From Aliidiomarina sedimenti (GTDB lineage Bacteria > Pseudomonadota > Gammaproteobacteria > Enterobacterales > Alteromonadaceae), in NCBI RefSeq assembly GCF_003986955.1, contig NZ_PIPN01000004.1:186001-250000 (forward strand): a stretch of 64,000 bases of DNA, read 5' to 3'. The notes beneath the pieces are model-generated. The model saw only the letters and a list, made by a program, of their open reading frames with translations. It was not told where the DNA came from and did no database searches. A program made the position numbers and the translations under genes. Positions 45,058 through 56,669 of the stretch are shown one piece after another (within the stretch, counting starts at the first letter, position 1; each line of letters begins with the position of its first letter).

Positions 45058-45813
45058 ATGAAAGACAATTCTCAGGAAACAACTCATTTTGGCTACAAGA
45101 CCGTTGATAAGGCGCAGAAAAAGAGCCTGGTCGCCGGTGTTTTCGACTCCGTAGCCGCCAAATACGATGTCATGAATGATGTGATGAGCTTTGGTATTCA
45201 TCGTTTGTGGAAGCGCCAGACCCTGGATGCCAGTGGCGTGCGCAAAGGTCAGCGTATTCTCGACCTGGCCGGAGGTACCGGCGACCTGACGGCTAAATTT
45301 TCGCGTATTGTTGGCCCGCAGGGCCAGGTTGTGCTGGCTGATATCAATGATTCCATGCTCAAAGTTGGCCGTGACAAATTGCGAGATATGGGAATTGTTG
45401 GCAACGTTGAATACGTCCAGGCCAATGCGGAAGAACTGCCGTTCCCGGACGATCATTTTGATGCCATTACCATTGCCTTCGGCCTGCGCAACGTCACCGA
45501 TAAAGACAAAGCGCTGCGTTCCATGCTGCGAGTGTTAAAGCCCGGCGGACGTTTACTGGTGCTGGAATTCTCCAAACCCGAGCATGATGTTTTGAATAGT
45601 TTATACGACTTCTATTCGTTTAATGTGCTGCCGCAGATGGGCGGCCTGATTGCCAACGATAAGGAAAGTTACCAGTATCTTGCCGAGTCGATTCGCATGC
45701 ACCCGGACCAGGAGACGTTAAAACAGATGATGGAAGATGCCGGTTTCGAACAGGTCACGTACCAGAATATGACCGGTGGTATTGTCGCTTTGCATCGGGG
45801 ATTCAAGTTTTAA
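45058..45813 (+). CDS. ubiE: ubiquinone/menaquinone C-methyltransferase UbiE
   Basis: SAM-dependent C-methylation of the demethoxy-quinol ring in ubiquinone (and menaquinone) biosynthesis. The 251-residue protein has the family opening '[35 protein letters not shown]', SAM motif [12 protein letters not shown] (about 68-78), '[12 protein letters not shown]' and the C-terminal '[12 protein letters not shown]'. The frame is open from 45004, but the ATG at 45058 is chosen by the conserved [13 protein letters not shown] start. Its TAA overlaps the ubiJ ATG. First of the ubiE-ubiJ-ubiB operon. Confidence 0.97.
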   Translation: MKDNSQETTHFGYKTVDKAQKKSLVAGVFDSVAAKYDVMNDVMSFGIHRLWKRQTLDASGVRKGQRILDLAGGTGDLTAKFSRIVGPQGQVVLADINDSMLKVGRDKLRDMGIVGNVEYVQANAEELPFPDDHFDAITIAFGLRNVTDKDKALRSMLRVLKPGGRLLVLEFSKPEHDVLNSLYDFYSFNVLPQMGGLIANDKESYQYLAESIRMHPDQETLKQMMEDAGFEQVTYQNMTGGIVALHRGFKF

Positions 45814-46400
45814 TGCCAGCCCAGGCGTTGCTAAATAGTATCGCTGAGCGGGTATTAAATACCGCGCTGGCGGCAGATCCTGACAGTGCCGGCAGGCTCA
45901 AGCCGGTGCGCGGCAAAGCGTTTCGTTTACAACTTGCTGAACTACCCTGGCCGCTGACACTGACGTTTTGCGAAGATCGTGTGCTGTTCATGGGGAGTGA
46001 TTACGATGCGATTGACGGTGAGGTTCAAACCAGTTTCCCGGTTCTGCGAACACTGACCGATGCCAGTAAAGTAACAGCAGCGTTGCAGAATGGAACATTG
46101 AGCCTGCAAGGCGACCCTATTTTTGCCCAGCATGCGAGCCAGGTTATTCTGGGGCTTAATATTGACTGGGAAGAGGCCTTTGCCGAGCGGCTAGGCGATG
46201 TACCTGGCTTTTGGCTGGCACAGGGGATGGCCAAACTGACAAGCCTGAAGCCTGATCCGAGCCAGTGGCAACAGTGGCTTGGTGAAACCCTGAGTGAAGA
46301 AAAGAAGATTACTCTGGGGCAGGTTGAATACGCCATCTTTTGTGATGACCTGACTGCCCTTGAACAACGGATCCGTAACCTCGAAGCTGGTGGTTCATAG
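45813..46400 (+). CDS. ubiJ: ubiquinone biosynthesis accessory factor UbiJ
   Basis: A 195-residue SCP2-domain lipid-binding protein that, with UbiK, scaffolds the soluble Ubi complex and presents ubiquinone intermediates. The SCP2-like fold spans about residues 12-110 ('[47 protein letters not shown]', '[33 protein letters not shown]'), and the C-terminal stretch is helical ('[18 protein letters not shown]'). It overlaps ubiE (TAATG) and ubiB (stop-start overlap), as in E. coli. Confidence 0.92.
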   Translation: MPAQALLNSIAERVLNTALAADPDSAGRLKPVRGKAFRLQLAELPWPLTLTFCEDRVLFMGSDYDAIDGEVQTSFPVLRTLTDASKVTAALQNGTLSLQGDPIFAQHASQVILGLNIDWEEAFAERLGDVPGFWLAQGMAKLTSLKPDPSQWQQWLGETLSEEKKITLGQVEYAIFCDDLTALEQRIRNLEAGGS

Positions 46401-48061
46401 TGCGAAGCATGCGTTTTTACAGAATAATTCGAACCCTGCTCCAGTACGGTGTAGACGATATGATTCCACGACGCTGGCAGCCCTGGTATATGAGGCTGGC
46501 GCGTCGTACCTGTTTCTGGCTACGCAATCGGCATAAAGAAAAAGCGCTGGGCGAACGCTTGCGGCTGGCGCTCGAGGAGCTCGGCCCTGTGTTCGTAAAA
46601 GTCGGCCAGATGCTGAGTACCCGTCGCGACTTGCTACCCCCTGAAATCATTACCCAACTGGCGATGCTGCAAGACAAAGTGCCGCCGTTTCCAGGGGCCG
46701 ACGCTCAGGCAATTATTGAGCGCGCCTTAGAGGTGCAAAGTGTCGATCAGGTGTTTGTCGATTTCGTGCAAAAACCTCTCGCATCGGCTTCTATCGCCCA
46801 GGTTCATGAGGCGACGTTACGGCTTAAAAATGGTCAGTTGAAGGACGTCGTGATCAAGGTTATCCGCCCTGATATTGAACATACCATTCGCGCCGATCTT
46901 GAGTTGATGGAATCGGTCGCGGCGCTGGCCGCTCGTTACCTGCCCGATGGTCGTCGGTTGAAGCCGAAAGAAGTGATCCGCGAGTATCGCAAAACCTTGC
47001 TGGATGAGCTGGATCTGCTGCGCGAAGCGGCCAACGCGATCCAGCTTAAGCGAAATTTTGCGGACTCAGAGGTACTTTATATTCCTGAAGTCTACAGTGA
47101 TTATACGCGCCATAATGTCATGGTCATGGAGCGCATAGCAGGGGTACCGATTGGCGACGTCGAAACCCTGCGCGAGCTGGGCGTCGACTTAAAATTACTG
47201 GCTGAACGTGGGGTTGAAGTTTTCTTTACCCAGGTATTTCGCGATAGTTTCTTTCATGCCGATATGCACCCCGGCAATATCTTTGTCGACCCCAGCAACC
47301 CCAATGATCCGCGTTATCTGGCGATTGATTTCGGCATTGTTGGGACCCTTAACCGTGAAGATAAACGCTATCTGGCTGAGAACTTTATCGCCTTTTTCAA
47401 TCGCGATTACCGCAAAGTCGCTGAGCTTCACGTCGATTCCGGATGGGTTCCGTCCTACATTAATATAGAAGATTTTGAATCCGCGATCCGCACCGTATGT
47501 GAGCCGATTTTCGAGAAGCCGCTGAAAGAAATTTCGTTTGGCGGCGTGTTGCTGAATCTGTTCAATACCGCCCGGCGCTTTGAGATGGAAGTCCAGCCGC
47601 AATTAGTGCTGCTGCAGAAAACCTTATTGTATGTAGAAGGGTTGGGGCGCAATCTGTATCCGGATTTGGATTTATGGAAGACGGCGAAACCTTATCTGGA
47701 ACATTGGATGCATGATCAGATCGGCTGGCGCGCAGTCTTGCGCTCGGTCAAAGCAAATGCGCCTTACTGGGCGGAAAAGCTGCCGGAAATGCCAACCTTG
47801 TTGCATGATACGCTGCTTCAGGCGCAATCGTCGATTAAGTTGTCACAGTCCTATATGGAAGAAATCTTGCGCCAGCAGCAAGAGGCGGCGGAAAGTCGTA
47901 TCTGGGCCTTTATGGCCAGCACCCTGGCCATTGCGACACTGGGGTTAGGGTTAATGTTGGACGAGCCCTGGTGGGCAGCTTTAACGGGTGTGGTCTCGGC
48001 ATACGGCTGGATAAAAGCCTGGCGCGACCGACCTAAACACTTTATGAAAGAAACGAGGTAA
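46400..48061 (+). CDS. ubiB: ubiquinone biosynthesis protein UbiB (atypical kinase/ATPase)
   Basis: ADCK/COQ8-type atypical kinase-like ATPase required for ubiquinone synthesis, anchored in the inner membrane. The 553-residue length matches. It has the KxGQ motif VKVGQML (K67-Q70), the Ala-rich loop [12 protein letters not shown], the catalytic-loop [10 protein letters not shown] (about 287-296) and the metal-binding DFG-type IDFGIVG. Two C-terminal helices (about 501-540) anchor it. Translation starts at a GTG overlapping the ubiJ stop codon. It lies just before tatA, as in enterobacteria. Confidence 0.96.
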   Translation: MRSMRFYRIIRTLLQYGVDDMIPRRWQPWYMRLARRTCFWLRNRHKEKALGERLRLALEELGPVFVKVGQMLSTRRDLLPPEIITQLAMLQDKVPPFPGADAQAIIERALEVQSVDQVFVDFVQKPLASASIAQVHEATLRLKNGQLKDVVIKVIRPDIEHTIRADLELMESVAALAARYLPDGRRLKPKEVIREYRKTLLDELDLLREAANAIQLKRNFADSEVLYIPEVYSDYTRHNVMVMERIAGVPIGDVETLRELGVDLKLLAERGVEVFFTQVFRDSFFHADMHPGNIFVDPSNPNDPRYLAIDFGIVGTLNREDKRYLAENFIAFFNRDYRKVAELHVDSGWVPSYINIEDFESAIRTVCEPIFEKPLKEISFGGVLLNLFNTARRFEMEVQPQLVLLQKTLLYVEGLGRNLYPDLDLWKTAKPYLEHWMHDQIGWRAVLRSVKANAPYWAEKLPEMPTLLHDTLLQAQSSIKLSQSYMEEILRQQQEAAESRIWAFMASTLAIATLGLGLMLDEPWWAALTGVVSAYGWIKAWRDRPKHFMKETR

Positions 48062-48064
48062 GGC

Positions 48065-48325
48065 ATGGGTGGCATTGGGATCTGGCAATTATTAATTGTC
48101 CTTGTGATTATTGTTTTGTTGTTTGGCAGCAAGAAATTGCGTGGCCTTGGCGGTGACCTGGGCTCAGCTATGCGCGGCTTTAAAAAAGAGCTGAATAGCG
48201 ACAAAGAAAAAGATGAGAAAGAAGGTGACTCTGTTGAACATAAACAGGACGCTGAATTTCGTACTCCGGGTGACGGGGTAGATGATGCTAAGGACAGTGA
48301 AAACAACAAACAGCGCCGTGAGTAG
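48065..48325 (+). CDS. tatA: Sec-independent protein translocase TatA
   Basis: Pore-forming subunit of the twin-arginine translocase. An 86-residue protein with the family N-terminus '[41 protein letters not shown]': a short helix at about 5-21, the FG hinge at 20-21, an amphipathic helix, then an acidic polar tail. It starts 3 bases after ubiB. First of tatABC. Confidence 0.97.
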   Translation: MGGIGIWQLLIVLVIIVLLFGSKKLRGLGGDLGSAMRGFKKELNSDKEKDEKEGDSVEHKQDAEFRTPGDGVDDAKDSENNKQRRE

Positions 48326-48327
48326 AT

Positions 48328-48693
48328 ATGTTTGATATCGGGTTCTGGGAGCTTCTGGTTGTCGTATTGATAGGCCTGATTATTTTAGGTCCGGAACGCT
48401 TGCCGCGTGCCGTTCGCTCAGTCCAGCAGGGGCTTCATAAAGTTCGTCAGTTTGGCAGCCGGATGGAAGCTGAGATTAATCATGAGCTTAGAGTCAAAGA
48501 GCTGCATGATAACCTGAGAAAAATTGAAGAGAGCGATGACCTGGATAACCTTCCCGACGACTTAAAAAAGTCTCTGGATGAATTGCAGCGGGCCGCGGCA
48601 AGCGTCAATCGGCCCTATGCAAAACCCTCTGAGTCAACCGATCAGGATCCAGCGAATGAGAAGCCGGGCGATAAGGACAACGAACCGCGATGA
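48328..48693 (+). CDS. tatB: Sec-independent protein translocase TatB
   Basis: Receptor-complex subunit of the Tat system. A 121-residue protein with 'MFDIGFWELLVVVLIGLIILGPERLPRAVRSV' including the TatB-specific Glu at residue 8 and the LGPERLP hinge, then an amphipathic and coiled region (about 30-75) and a charged disordered tail. Its stop overlaps tatC in ATGA. Confidence 0.97.
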   Translation: MFDIGFWELLVVVLIGLIILGPERLPRAVRSVQQGLHKVRQFGSRMEAEINHELRVKELHDNLRKIEESDDLDNLPDDLKKSLDELQRAAASVNRPYAKPSESTDQDPANEKPGDKDNEPR

Positions 48694-49424
48694 GTGACAG
48701 TGACGGAACCTTGCTGGGTCATCTGGCTGAGCTGCGCAACGCCCTCCTGCGCGGTATTGCCGCCGTCCTGGCAATCTTTCTTGGCTTAATTTATTTTGCC
48801 CGTGATATTTACCACTTCCTCGCTGAGCCGCTAATGGCCAATATGCCGGAAGGCGGTAGCATGATTGCGATAGATGTCGGGGCTCCGTTCTTTGCACCGT
48901 TCAAGTTAACCATGGTCGTGGCGGTAGTGCTGGCCGTGCCGTTTTTATTGCATCAGGTCTGGCGCTTTATCGCTCCGGGGCTGTATCAACAGGAAAAGCG
49001 GCTGGTAGCGCCGCTGTTGATTAGCAGCACATTGTTGTTTTATGGCGGAATAGCCTTTGCGTTTTTCGTCGTGCTGCCGCTGGCATTTGCCTTTTTTACG
49101 ATGATGGCACCGGAAGGCGTAGCGGTCGCGACCGATATCTCAAGCTACCTGGATTTTGTCCTCAAGGTGCTATTTGCGTTCGGTATTGCCTTTGAAATTC
49201 CGGTCGCCATTCTACTATTATGCTGGAGTGGTGTGACAACACCGGCGAACCTTCGCGCCAAACGCGCCTATGTGATTGTGGGTGTCTTTATTGTTGGCAT
49301 GCTGCTGACGCCGCCGGACGTGATTTCGCAAACATTGCTGGCTGTACCAATGTGGTTGTTGTTCGAGTTGGGACTGATATTTGCCCGCTTCTACACACCG
49401 TCTGAAAAACGAGGTGAACAATGA
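48690..49424 (+). CDS. tatC: Sec-independent protein translocase TatC
   Basis: Core Tat receptor that binds the twin-arginine signal. A 244-residue, six-helix membrane protein with LLGHLAELRNALL (conserved HLxELR) at the N-terminus, 'FFAPFKLTMVVAVVLAVPFLLHQVWRFIAPGLYQQEKR' (about 67-104), and 'FGIAFEIPVAILLL' in the later part. It overlaps tatB and the next gene by four bases each (ATGA), so the operon is tightly coupled. Confidence 0.97.
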   Translation: MSDSDGTLLGHLAELRNALLRGIAAVLAIFLGLIYFARDIYHFLAEPLMANMPEGGSMIAIDVGAPFFAPFKLTMVVAVVLAVPFLLHQVWRFIAPGLYQQEKRLVAPLLISSTLLFYGGIAFAFFVVLPLAFAFFTMMAPEGVAVATDISSYLDFVLKVLFAFGIAFEIPVAILLLCWSGVTTPANLRAKRAYVIVGVFIVGMLLTPPDVISQTLLAVPMWLLFELGLIFARFYTPSEKRGEQ

Positions 49425-49993
49425 AAGCATGGATTTTACCCTTAGTATCCGTCAGCCTGTTGCTGGCGATCCCTGGCGTTCAGGCACAGAATAATGAAGC
49501 GAGTGACGCAGCGGCTAATGCCGAAGAAAACAGCCTGTTAATGCAGTTGCAGAACTGCCGTCGTATTGACAGCTCAGTTGAGCGTCTGGATTGCTACGAC
49601 AGGCTCGCCCGCACCCAGCAAACTGATGAGCCGTCGCGGGCTGCAGCGCGCGCGGAACGCGCGGAAGAAGCCCGCCTTGAAGCGGCCGCGCAACAGCAAA
49701 GTCGACGCGACAATGCGCAACAGCGTAGAGATGATTTTGGACGTGAACATCTCGCTCGTCCGGCAGAGGATGATACCAGACGTTATATCACTATTGTCGA
49801 CAGTTGGCAGAATCCAAGAGGTCTTTGGCGCTTTCGTACCGAAGAAGGTGCCGAATGGCATCAGATTGAAAGCGTACGCAATTTCTTTTATGAGAGTGAC
49901 GCAGACTACTATATTGAACGCGGTGCAATGAACTCCTTCATGCTGAGTCATGATGGCAGCAACCGTTCAATTCGCGTCCGTCGTGTCGACTAA
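49421..49993 (+). CDS. secreted protein of unknown function between tatC and tatD
   Basis: A 190-residue exported protein. The signal peptide (about residues 1-22, AIPGVQA) is followed by an N-terminal motif 'CRRIDSSVERLDCYDRLA' (about 47-64), with two cysteines 13 residues apart that may form a disulphide. This motif occurs in VasI-like and other periplasmic proteins. Next comes an Arg/Ala/Gln-rich helical linker (about 70-115), and then a small beta domain 'YITIVDSWQNPRGLWRFRTEEGAEWHQIES...YYIERGAMNSFMLSHDGSNRSIRVRRVD'. The ATG overlaps the tatC stop and its TAA overlaps the tatD ATG, so it belongs to the tat operon, but it has no counterpart in E. coli's. No twin-arginine motif is present in its signal. 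Confidence 0.8.
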   Translation: MKAWILPLVSVSLLLAIPGVQAQNNEASDAAANAEENSLLMQLQNCRRIDSSVERLDCYDRLARTQQTDEPSRAAARAERAEEARLEAAAQQQSRRDNAQQRRDDFGREHLARPAEDDTRRYITIVDSWQNPRGLWRFRTEEGAEWHQIESVRNFFYESDADYYIERGAMNSFMLSHDGSNRSIRVRRVD

Positions 49994-50805
49994 TGACTGC
50001 ATTGCAATCTACCGACTTCTCTTGCTGGATTGATTGCGGGGTTAACCTGCCGCCCGACAATGAGCTTGCGCGCTTCCGTGACGAGCTGGATGCCGCCGAA
50101 GAACAGGGCGTAGGCCGTATTGTGTTAATTGCCTCCGATGTGGCTGAGACACGCCGCGCCATCGCCTTCGCGGAACAGGACCCACGTTGTATCGTTACTG
50201 CCGGTGTGCATCCGCACCAGGCCGCACAGGTGAACGATAGTTTCATTGCTGACCTGAAAACCTTAAGCCAGCATCCCAGTGTGCGCGCGATCGGTGAATG
50301 TGGACTGGATTACAATCGTAACTATTCGCCGCCGGACATTCAGCGGCGGGTTTTTGCGGCACAGGTTGAATTGGCGATTGAAACCGGACTACCCCTCTAT
50401 TTACATGAGCGTGACGCGCTTGGAGATCAACTGGCCATTTTGCAGCCCGCGATGGCGGAATTAAGCGCGGCCTTTACCCACTGCTTCACCGGCGATGTCG
50501 AAGCATTAGCGGCCTATCAGGATTTAGGCTGTTACATTGGTATCACTGGCTGGGTCTGTGATGAACGGCGGGGCCAGCATCTGGCCGAAGCGGTGCCAGC
50601 GATCGATAGCAGTCGCCTGCTGCTGGAAACCGATGCTCCGTATCTGCTTCCCCGCAATGTGCGGCCGCGACCAAAGTCGAGACGCAATAAGCCTCAATAC
50701 CTGGTGCATATTGCAACCTATGTGGCCGAGCGTAGTGCCATCGAAAGTGGGCAGTTGCAACGCACAACCTATCAAAATGCCATGCGCCTCTTTGGCGCCT
50801 GGTAG
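49993..50805 (+). CDS. tatD: TatD family metal-dependent DNase/hydrolase
   Basis: A 270-residue TIM-barrel metallohydrolase. 'IDCGVNLPPD' at the N-terminus is the TatD-specific opening (also GVNL in E. coli TatD, in place of the HxH of YcfH/YjjV paralogs). Other motifs are TAGVHPHQA (about 73-81), GECGLDYNRNYSP (about 100-112) with the metal Glu, LHERDA, THCFTG and LLETDAPYLLPRN (about 213-225). E. coli TatD acts as a 3'-5' exonuclease in DNA repair; it is not needed for Tat export despite co-operon location. Confidence 0.94.
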   Translation: MTALQSTDFSCWIDCGVNLPPDNELARFRDELDAAEEQGVGRIVLIASDVAETRRAIAFAEQDPRCIVTAGVHPHQAAQVNDSFIADLKTLSQHPSVRAIGECGLDYNRNYSPPDIQRRVFAAQVELAIETGLPLYLHERDALGDQLAILQPAMAELSAAFTHCFTGDVEALAAYQDLGCYIGITGWVCDERRGQHLAEAVPAIDSSRLLLETDAPYLLPRNVRPRPKSRRNKPQYLVHIATYVAERSAIESGQLQRTTYQNAMRLFGAW

Positions 50806-50817
50806 ACACCCTAATGA

Positions 50818-53296
<2,479 letters not shown>

Positions 53297-53316
53297 AGGC
53301 AGATGAGGGCCGCTAT

Positions 53317-54591
53317 TTAACCGGGTTTACGCCCCTGGCGCTTTGGCCCGGAGTGACGTCGATTATAGTTTTTCCCACTCTGCATGCGACGCTTCTGCGG
53401 GAAGTGTGGTCTGGGTATATCTTCCAACAAGGCTCCGCTGTCATATTTAGTCACCGGGATACCATGTTTGATGTAGTCTTCAATGGCTGGAAGGTTATAA
53501 ACGTACTCTTCACAGGCCAGACTCACCGCTTTACCACTGGCACCAGCACGGCCGGTACGACCAATGCGGTGGACGTAGTCTTCACAATCATCAGGCAGGT
53601 CGTAGTTATAGACATGGCTGACGGCTGGAATGTGTAAACCACGCGCTGCCACATCGGTGGCAACCAGAATATCCACTTTGCCGGTGGCAAAATCATCCAG
53701 AATCTTCAAACGTTTCCGCTGTGGAACGTCGCCGGTTAACAATCCAACGCGATGTTGCGCGGATTTTAACCACTGGTAAACCTTGTCGCAGCCATGTTTT
53801 GTATTGGAAAAAACGATTGCTTTGTCCGGCCAATCCTCTTCAATCAGGGTCAGCAGGAGTTTCATTTTGTCCGGTTTAGACGGGTAAAAAAGTTCTTCTT
53901 CAATACGGGCGCCAGTCATCTGTTCTGGCTCAATTTCGACGCTGGTAGGCTCGTTCATGTGCTCATAAGCAAGCTCTTTCACGCGCATCGAAAGGGTGGC
54001 TGAAAATAGCATGTTAAGTCGACCAGATGGTTGTCCCATCTGTCTGAACATGTAGCGAATATCGTCGATAAAACCGAGGTCAAACATGCGGTCTGCCTCG
54101 TCCAGGACCACCACATCAATTGCATCGAGACGGTAGACGCCTTGCTTGCAATAGTCGATCAGACGGCCGCAGGTTCCGACCAGAACGTCAACGCCTTCAG
54201 CCAGTTCGGCCCGCTGTGCTTCGTAGTTCTCACCACCATACACAACCGCCAGCTTGAGCCCACATTGCTTGGCTAACTCGATAGCGTCGTTATGGATCTG
54301 CACGGCGAGCTCACGGGTCGGTGCCATCACCAGTGCGCGAGGCTGTTTCGACTCCGTGTCTTTACGCGGGTTGGTCATTAATTGATTAAAAATCGCGACC
54401 AGGAACGCCATTGTCTTACCGGTACCGGTTTGCGCCTGGCCAGCCACATCTTGCCCCTGCAACGCCAACGGCAGGCTTAATGCCTGGATTGGTGTACAGT
54501 AGGTAAAGCCGACTTTATTCAGGGCATCGAGCACGCTCGGGTGCAATCCAAGATCGGCAAACTTGGTTTCAGTTAAGTGTTTTTCGCTCAT
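53317..54591 (-). CDS. rhlB: DEAD-box ATP-dependent RNA helicase RhlB
   Basis: RNA helicase of the degradosome that unwinds structured mRNA for PNPase/RNase E. It has Q-motif and motif I '[29 protein letters not shown]' (about 32-60), DEAD in [14 protein letters not shown] (about 163-176), SAT in LFSATLS and [10 protein letters not shown] near the end, then a basic Arg/Lys/Gly tail (about 395-424) for RNA binding. It follows E. coli RhlB closely. The ATG at 54591 ([11 protein letters not shown]) is preferred over an ATG four codons upstream. Divergent from trxA as in E. coli. Confidence 0.96.
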   Translation of the reverse strand: MSEKHLTETKFADLGLHPSVLDALNKVGFTYCTPIQALSLPLALQGQDVAGQAQTGTGKTMAFLVAIFNQLMTNPRKDTESKQPRALVMAPTRELAVQIHNDAIELAKQCGLKLAVVYGGENYEAQRAELAEGVDVLVGTCGRLIDYCKQGVYRLDAIDVVVLDEADRMFDLGFIDDIRYMFRQMGQPSGRLNMLFSATLSMRVKELAYEHMNEPTSVEIEPEQMTGARIEEELFYPSKPDKMKLLLTLIEEDWPDKAIVFSNTKHGCDKVYQWLKSAQHRVGLLTGDVPQRKRLKILDDFATGKVDILVATDVAARGLHIPAVSHVYNYDLPDDCEDYVHRIGRTGRAGASGKAVSLACEEYVYNLPAIEDYIKHGIPVTKYDSGALLEDIPRPHFPQKRRMQSGKNYNRRHSGPKRQGRKPG

Positions 54592-54662
54592 GGCGCTCAG
54601 CATATCAGGTTTGCGCTTGCAATAAAAAACAGAAATGATTAAATATGTAGTCTAACTTCAAG

Positions 54663-54682
54663 TCGCAGCGACCTCGCTGCGA
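54663..54682 (+). repeat. 8-bp perfect hairpin in the trxA 5' leader
   Basis: TCGCAGCG and CGCTGCGA are separated by four bases, ending 21 bases before the trxA ATG and just before the likely ribosome site CCGGAGATG. It could modulate translation or stabilise the message; there is no T-run to make it a terminator. Confidence 0.55.
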
Positions 54683-54703
54683 GAAAATGACCGGAGATGT
54701 ACC

Positions 54704-55030
54704 ATGAGTGACAACATTGTTCAGCTGAGCGACGAAAGCTTTGACGCAGACGTAATTAAAGCTGATCAACCAGTCCTTGTTGATTTTTGGGCTGAGTGGT
54801 GTGGACCTTGTAAAATGATCGCACCGATTCTCGACGACATCGCAGAAGAGTTTGCTGGTAAAGTTACCATCGGCAAACTGAATGTAGACCACAACAACGA
54901 AACTCCACCGAAGTATGGTATCCGCGGCATTCCAACATTGCTGCTGTTTAAAGGTGGTGAGGTCGTTGGAACTAAAGTGGGTGCAATGTCTAAAGCCCAA
55001 CTGAGTGAATTCCTCAGCGAGCACGTGTAA
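54704..55030 (+). CDS. trxA: thioredoxin 1
   Basis: Cytosolic dithiol-disulfide oxidoreductase. A 108-residue protein with active-site WCGPCK (C33, C36), the preceding VLVDFWAEW, the cis-proline RGIPTLLLF and the C-terminal helix '[12 protein letters not shown]'. CCGGAG lies before the ATG. A hairpin (54663-54682) sits in its leader and a terminator-like stem follows; rho lies 339 bp downstream, conserving the trxA-rho order. Confidence 0.98.
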   Translation: MSDNIVQLSDESFDADVIKADQPVLVDFWAEWCGPCKMIAPILDDIAEEFAGKVTIGKLNVDHNNETPPKYGIRGIPTLLLFKGGEVVGTKVGAMSKAQLSEFLSEHV

Positions 55031-55369
55031 GCACCGTGTAAGTTAACGCGGGCAGCGCCCACATTGCATCCTGGTGGGGTGTCCGCGTTTACTTCTTTAT
55101 TCAGTGATCTCGTACAACGGCAAAACTGGACGAATCCCGAAATTGGTGTTATTTTGACCCTGTAGCGTTTCCAAACTGGCCGGAATTACTATCCTCAACG
55201 GCGCTTAAGCTACGAATAACGAACACGTACGAATACAAATACGAACACAGATATAACCCCTAAAATCACCCGCGCGTGCATAGTAGCAACGAGTTTCGTA
55301 ACTGAAATGCGATGTGTGGACGTAAACAACCCCAAATTTTTGTAGATAATTTCTCAAGACCTACCGCTT
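55031..55369 (+). promoter_or_regulatory. rho leader region, C/A-rich, probable autoregulatory rut site
   Basis: A 339-base stretch without a convincing gene. After the trxA terminator-like stem it becomes poor in G and rich in C and A, especially 55200-55275. There a TACGAA-type motif recurs at 55211, 55228 and 55240, followed by ACCCCTAAAATCACCC. Such tracts are Rho utilisation sites, and E. coli rho is attenuated in its own leader by Rho. A 12-codon frame (ATG 55307 to TAG 55345) has no ribosome site and no similarity to the E. coli rhoL peptide. Autoregulation is inferred. Confidence 0.55.
55045..55089 (+). terminator. imperfect stem-loop after trxA
   Basis: AACGCGG (55045-55051) pairs with CCGCGTT (55083-55089), and inner CCCAC with GTGGG, followed by a weak T-rich stretch (TTTACTTCTTTATT). 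It is plausibly the trxA terminator; the T-run is broken, so some read-through to rho is likely. Confidence 0.55.
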
Positions 55370-56635
55370 ATGAATCTGACTGAATTAAAAAGCAAGCCAA
55401 TCAGTGAACTGGTTGACCTTGCCAGCGAAATGGGCCTCGACAACACGGCTCGCCTGCGTAAACAAGACATTATTTTTTCAATTTTAAAGGCTCACGCGAA
55501 AAGCGGCGAAGACATCTTCGGTGACGGCGTGCTGGAAATTCTGCAGGACGGCTTCGGCTTTCTGCGCTCCGGTGATTCGTCGTACCTGGCAGGTCCCGAT
55601 GATATTTATGTATCGCCGAGCCAGATTCGCCGTTTTAACCTGCGTACCGGGGATACGGTCGCCGGTAAAATACGCCCGCCGAAAGATGGCGAACGCTATT
55701 TTGCCCTGCTGAAAATCCGCGAAGTTAACTTCGACAAGCCTGAAAACTCCCGTAATAAAATTCTTTTTGAAAACCTTACTCCTTTACATGCCAATGAACG
55801 TTTGCGCATGGAGCGTGGTAATGGCTCAACAGAAGACATCACGGCGCGTATTCTGGATCTGGCGTCGCCGATTGGTAAGGGTCAGCGTGGCTTAGTGGTA
55901 GCACCACCGAAAGCCGGTAAAACCCTGCTGTTGCAGAATATTGCGCAGTCCATTGCGGCCAACCACCCTGACTGTAATCTGATGGTGTTGCTGATCGACG
56001 AGCGCCCGGAAGAAGTGACCGAGATGAGTCGCTTGGTGAAAGGGGAAGTAATAGCTTCGACCTTTGATGAGCCAGCCAGCCGTCACGTGCAGGTTGCTGA
56101 GATGGTGATTGAAAAAGCCAAGCGTTTAGTTGAACACAAAAAAGACGTGGTCATTCTACTCGACTCTATCACTCGCCTGGCACGAGCTTACAACACCGTG
56201 ATCCCAAGCTCTGGCAAGGTGTTAACCGGTGGTGTTGACGCCAACGCGTTACACAAGCCTAAGCGTTTCTTCGGTGCCGCACGTAATGTCGAGGAAGGTG
56301 GAAGCCTGACTATTATCGCGACCGCACTGATCGATACCGGCTCTAAAATGGATGAAGTCATCTACGAAGAGTTTAAAGGGACTGGTAACATGGAATTACA
56401 CCTCAACCGCAAGATTGCGGAGAAGCGTGTATTCCCGGCGATCGATTTTAACCGCTCAGGTACGCGTCGTGAGGAATTACTGGCTTCACAGGAAGAGCTG
56501 CAGAAAATGTGGGTCTTACGTAAAATCCTCCACCCAATGGGTGAAATGGAAGCCATGGAGTTTCTTATTGACCGCTTAGTGATGACTAAGACCAATGATG
56601 AGTTCTTTGAATCGATGAAGCGGCAGAAAAGCTAG
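55370..56635 (+). CDS. rho: transcription termination factor Rho
   Basis: Hexameric RNA-dependent ATPase/translocase that terminates transcription. The 421-residue protein lacks the long N-terminal insertion of some phyla. It has the N-terminal helical domain (about 1-45), RNA-binding cold-shock-like domain (about 50-125: [15 protein letters not shown]), Walker A APPKAGKT (178-185), Walker [15 protein letters not shown], the Q-loop [14 protein letters not shown] and the R-loop [31 protein letters not shown]. The start [15 protein letters not shown] is conserved. ubiD follows 34 bp after the stop without a terminator. Confidence 0.98.
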   Translation: MNLTELKSKPISELVDLASEMGLDNTARLRKQDIIFSILKAHAKSGEDIFGDGVLEILQDGFGFLRSGDSSYLAGPDDIYVSPSQIRRFNLRTGDTVAGKIRPPKDGERYFALLKIREVNFDKPENSRNKILFENLTPLHANERLRMERGNGSTEDITARILDLASPIGKGQRGLVVAPPKAGKTLLLQNIAQSIAANHPDCNLMVLLIDERPEEVTEMSRLVKGEVIASTFDEPASRHVQVAEMVIEKAKRLVEHKKDVVILLDSITRLARAYNTVIPSSGKVLTGGVDANALHKPKRFFGAARNVEEGGSLTIIATALIDTGSKMDEVIYEEFKGTGNMELHLNRKIAEKRVFPAIDFNRSGTRREELLASQEELQKMWVLRKILHPMGEMEAMEFLIDRLVMTKTNDEFFESMKRQKS

Positions 56636-56669
56636 TTCCGCCGTATCTTAGATAAGTGAGCAAAGCCAG

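Noticed and set aside
55307-55345. 12-codon frame as a rho leader peptide
   Set aside because: No ribosome-binding site and no resemblance to E. coli rhoL; kept only as a remark.
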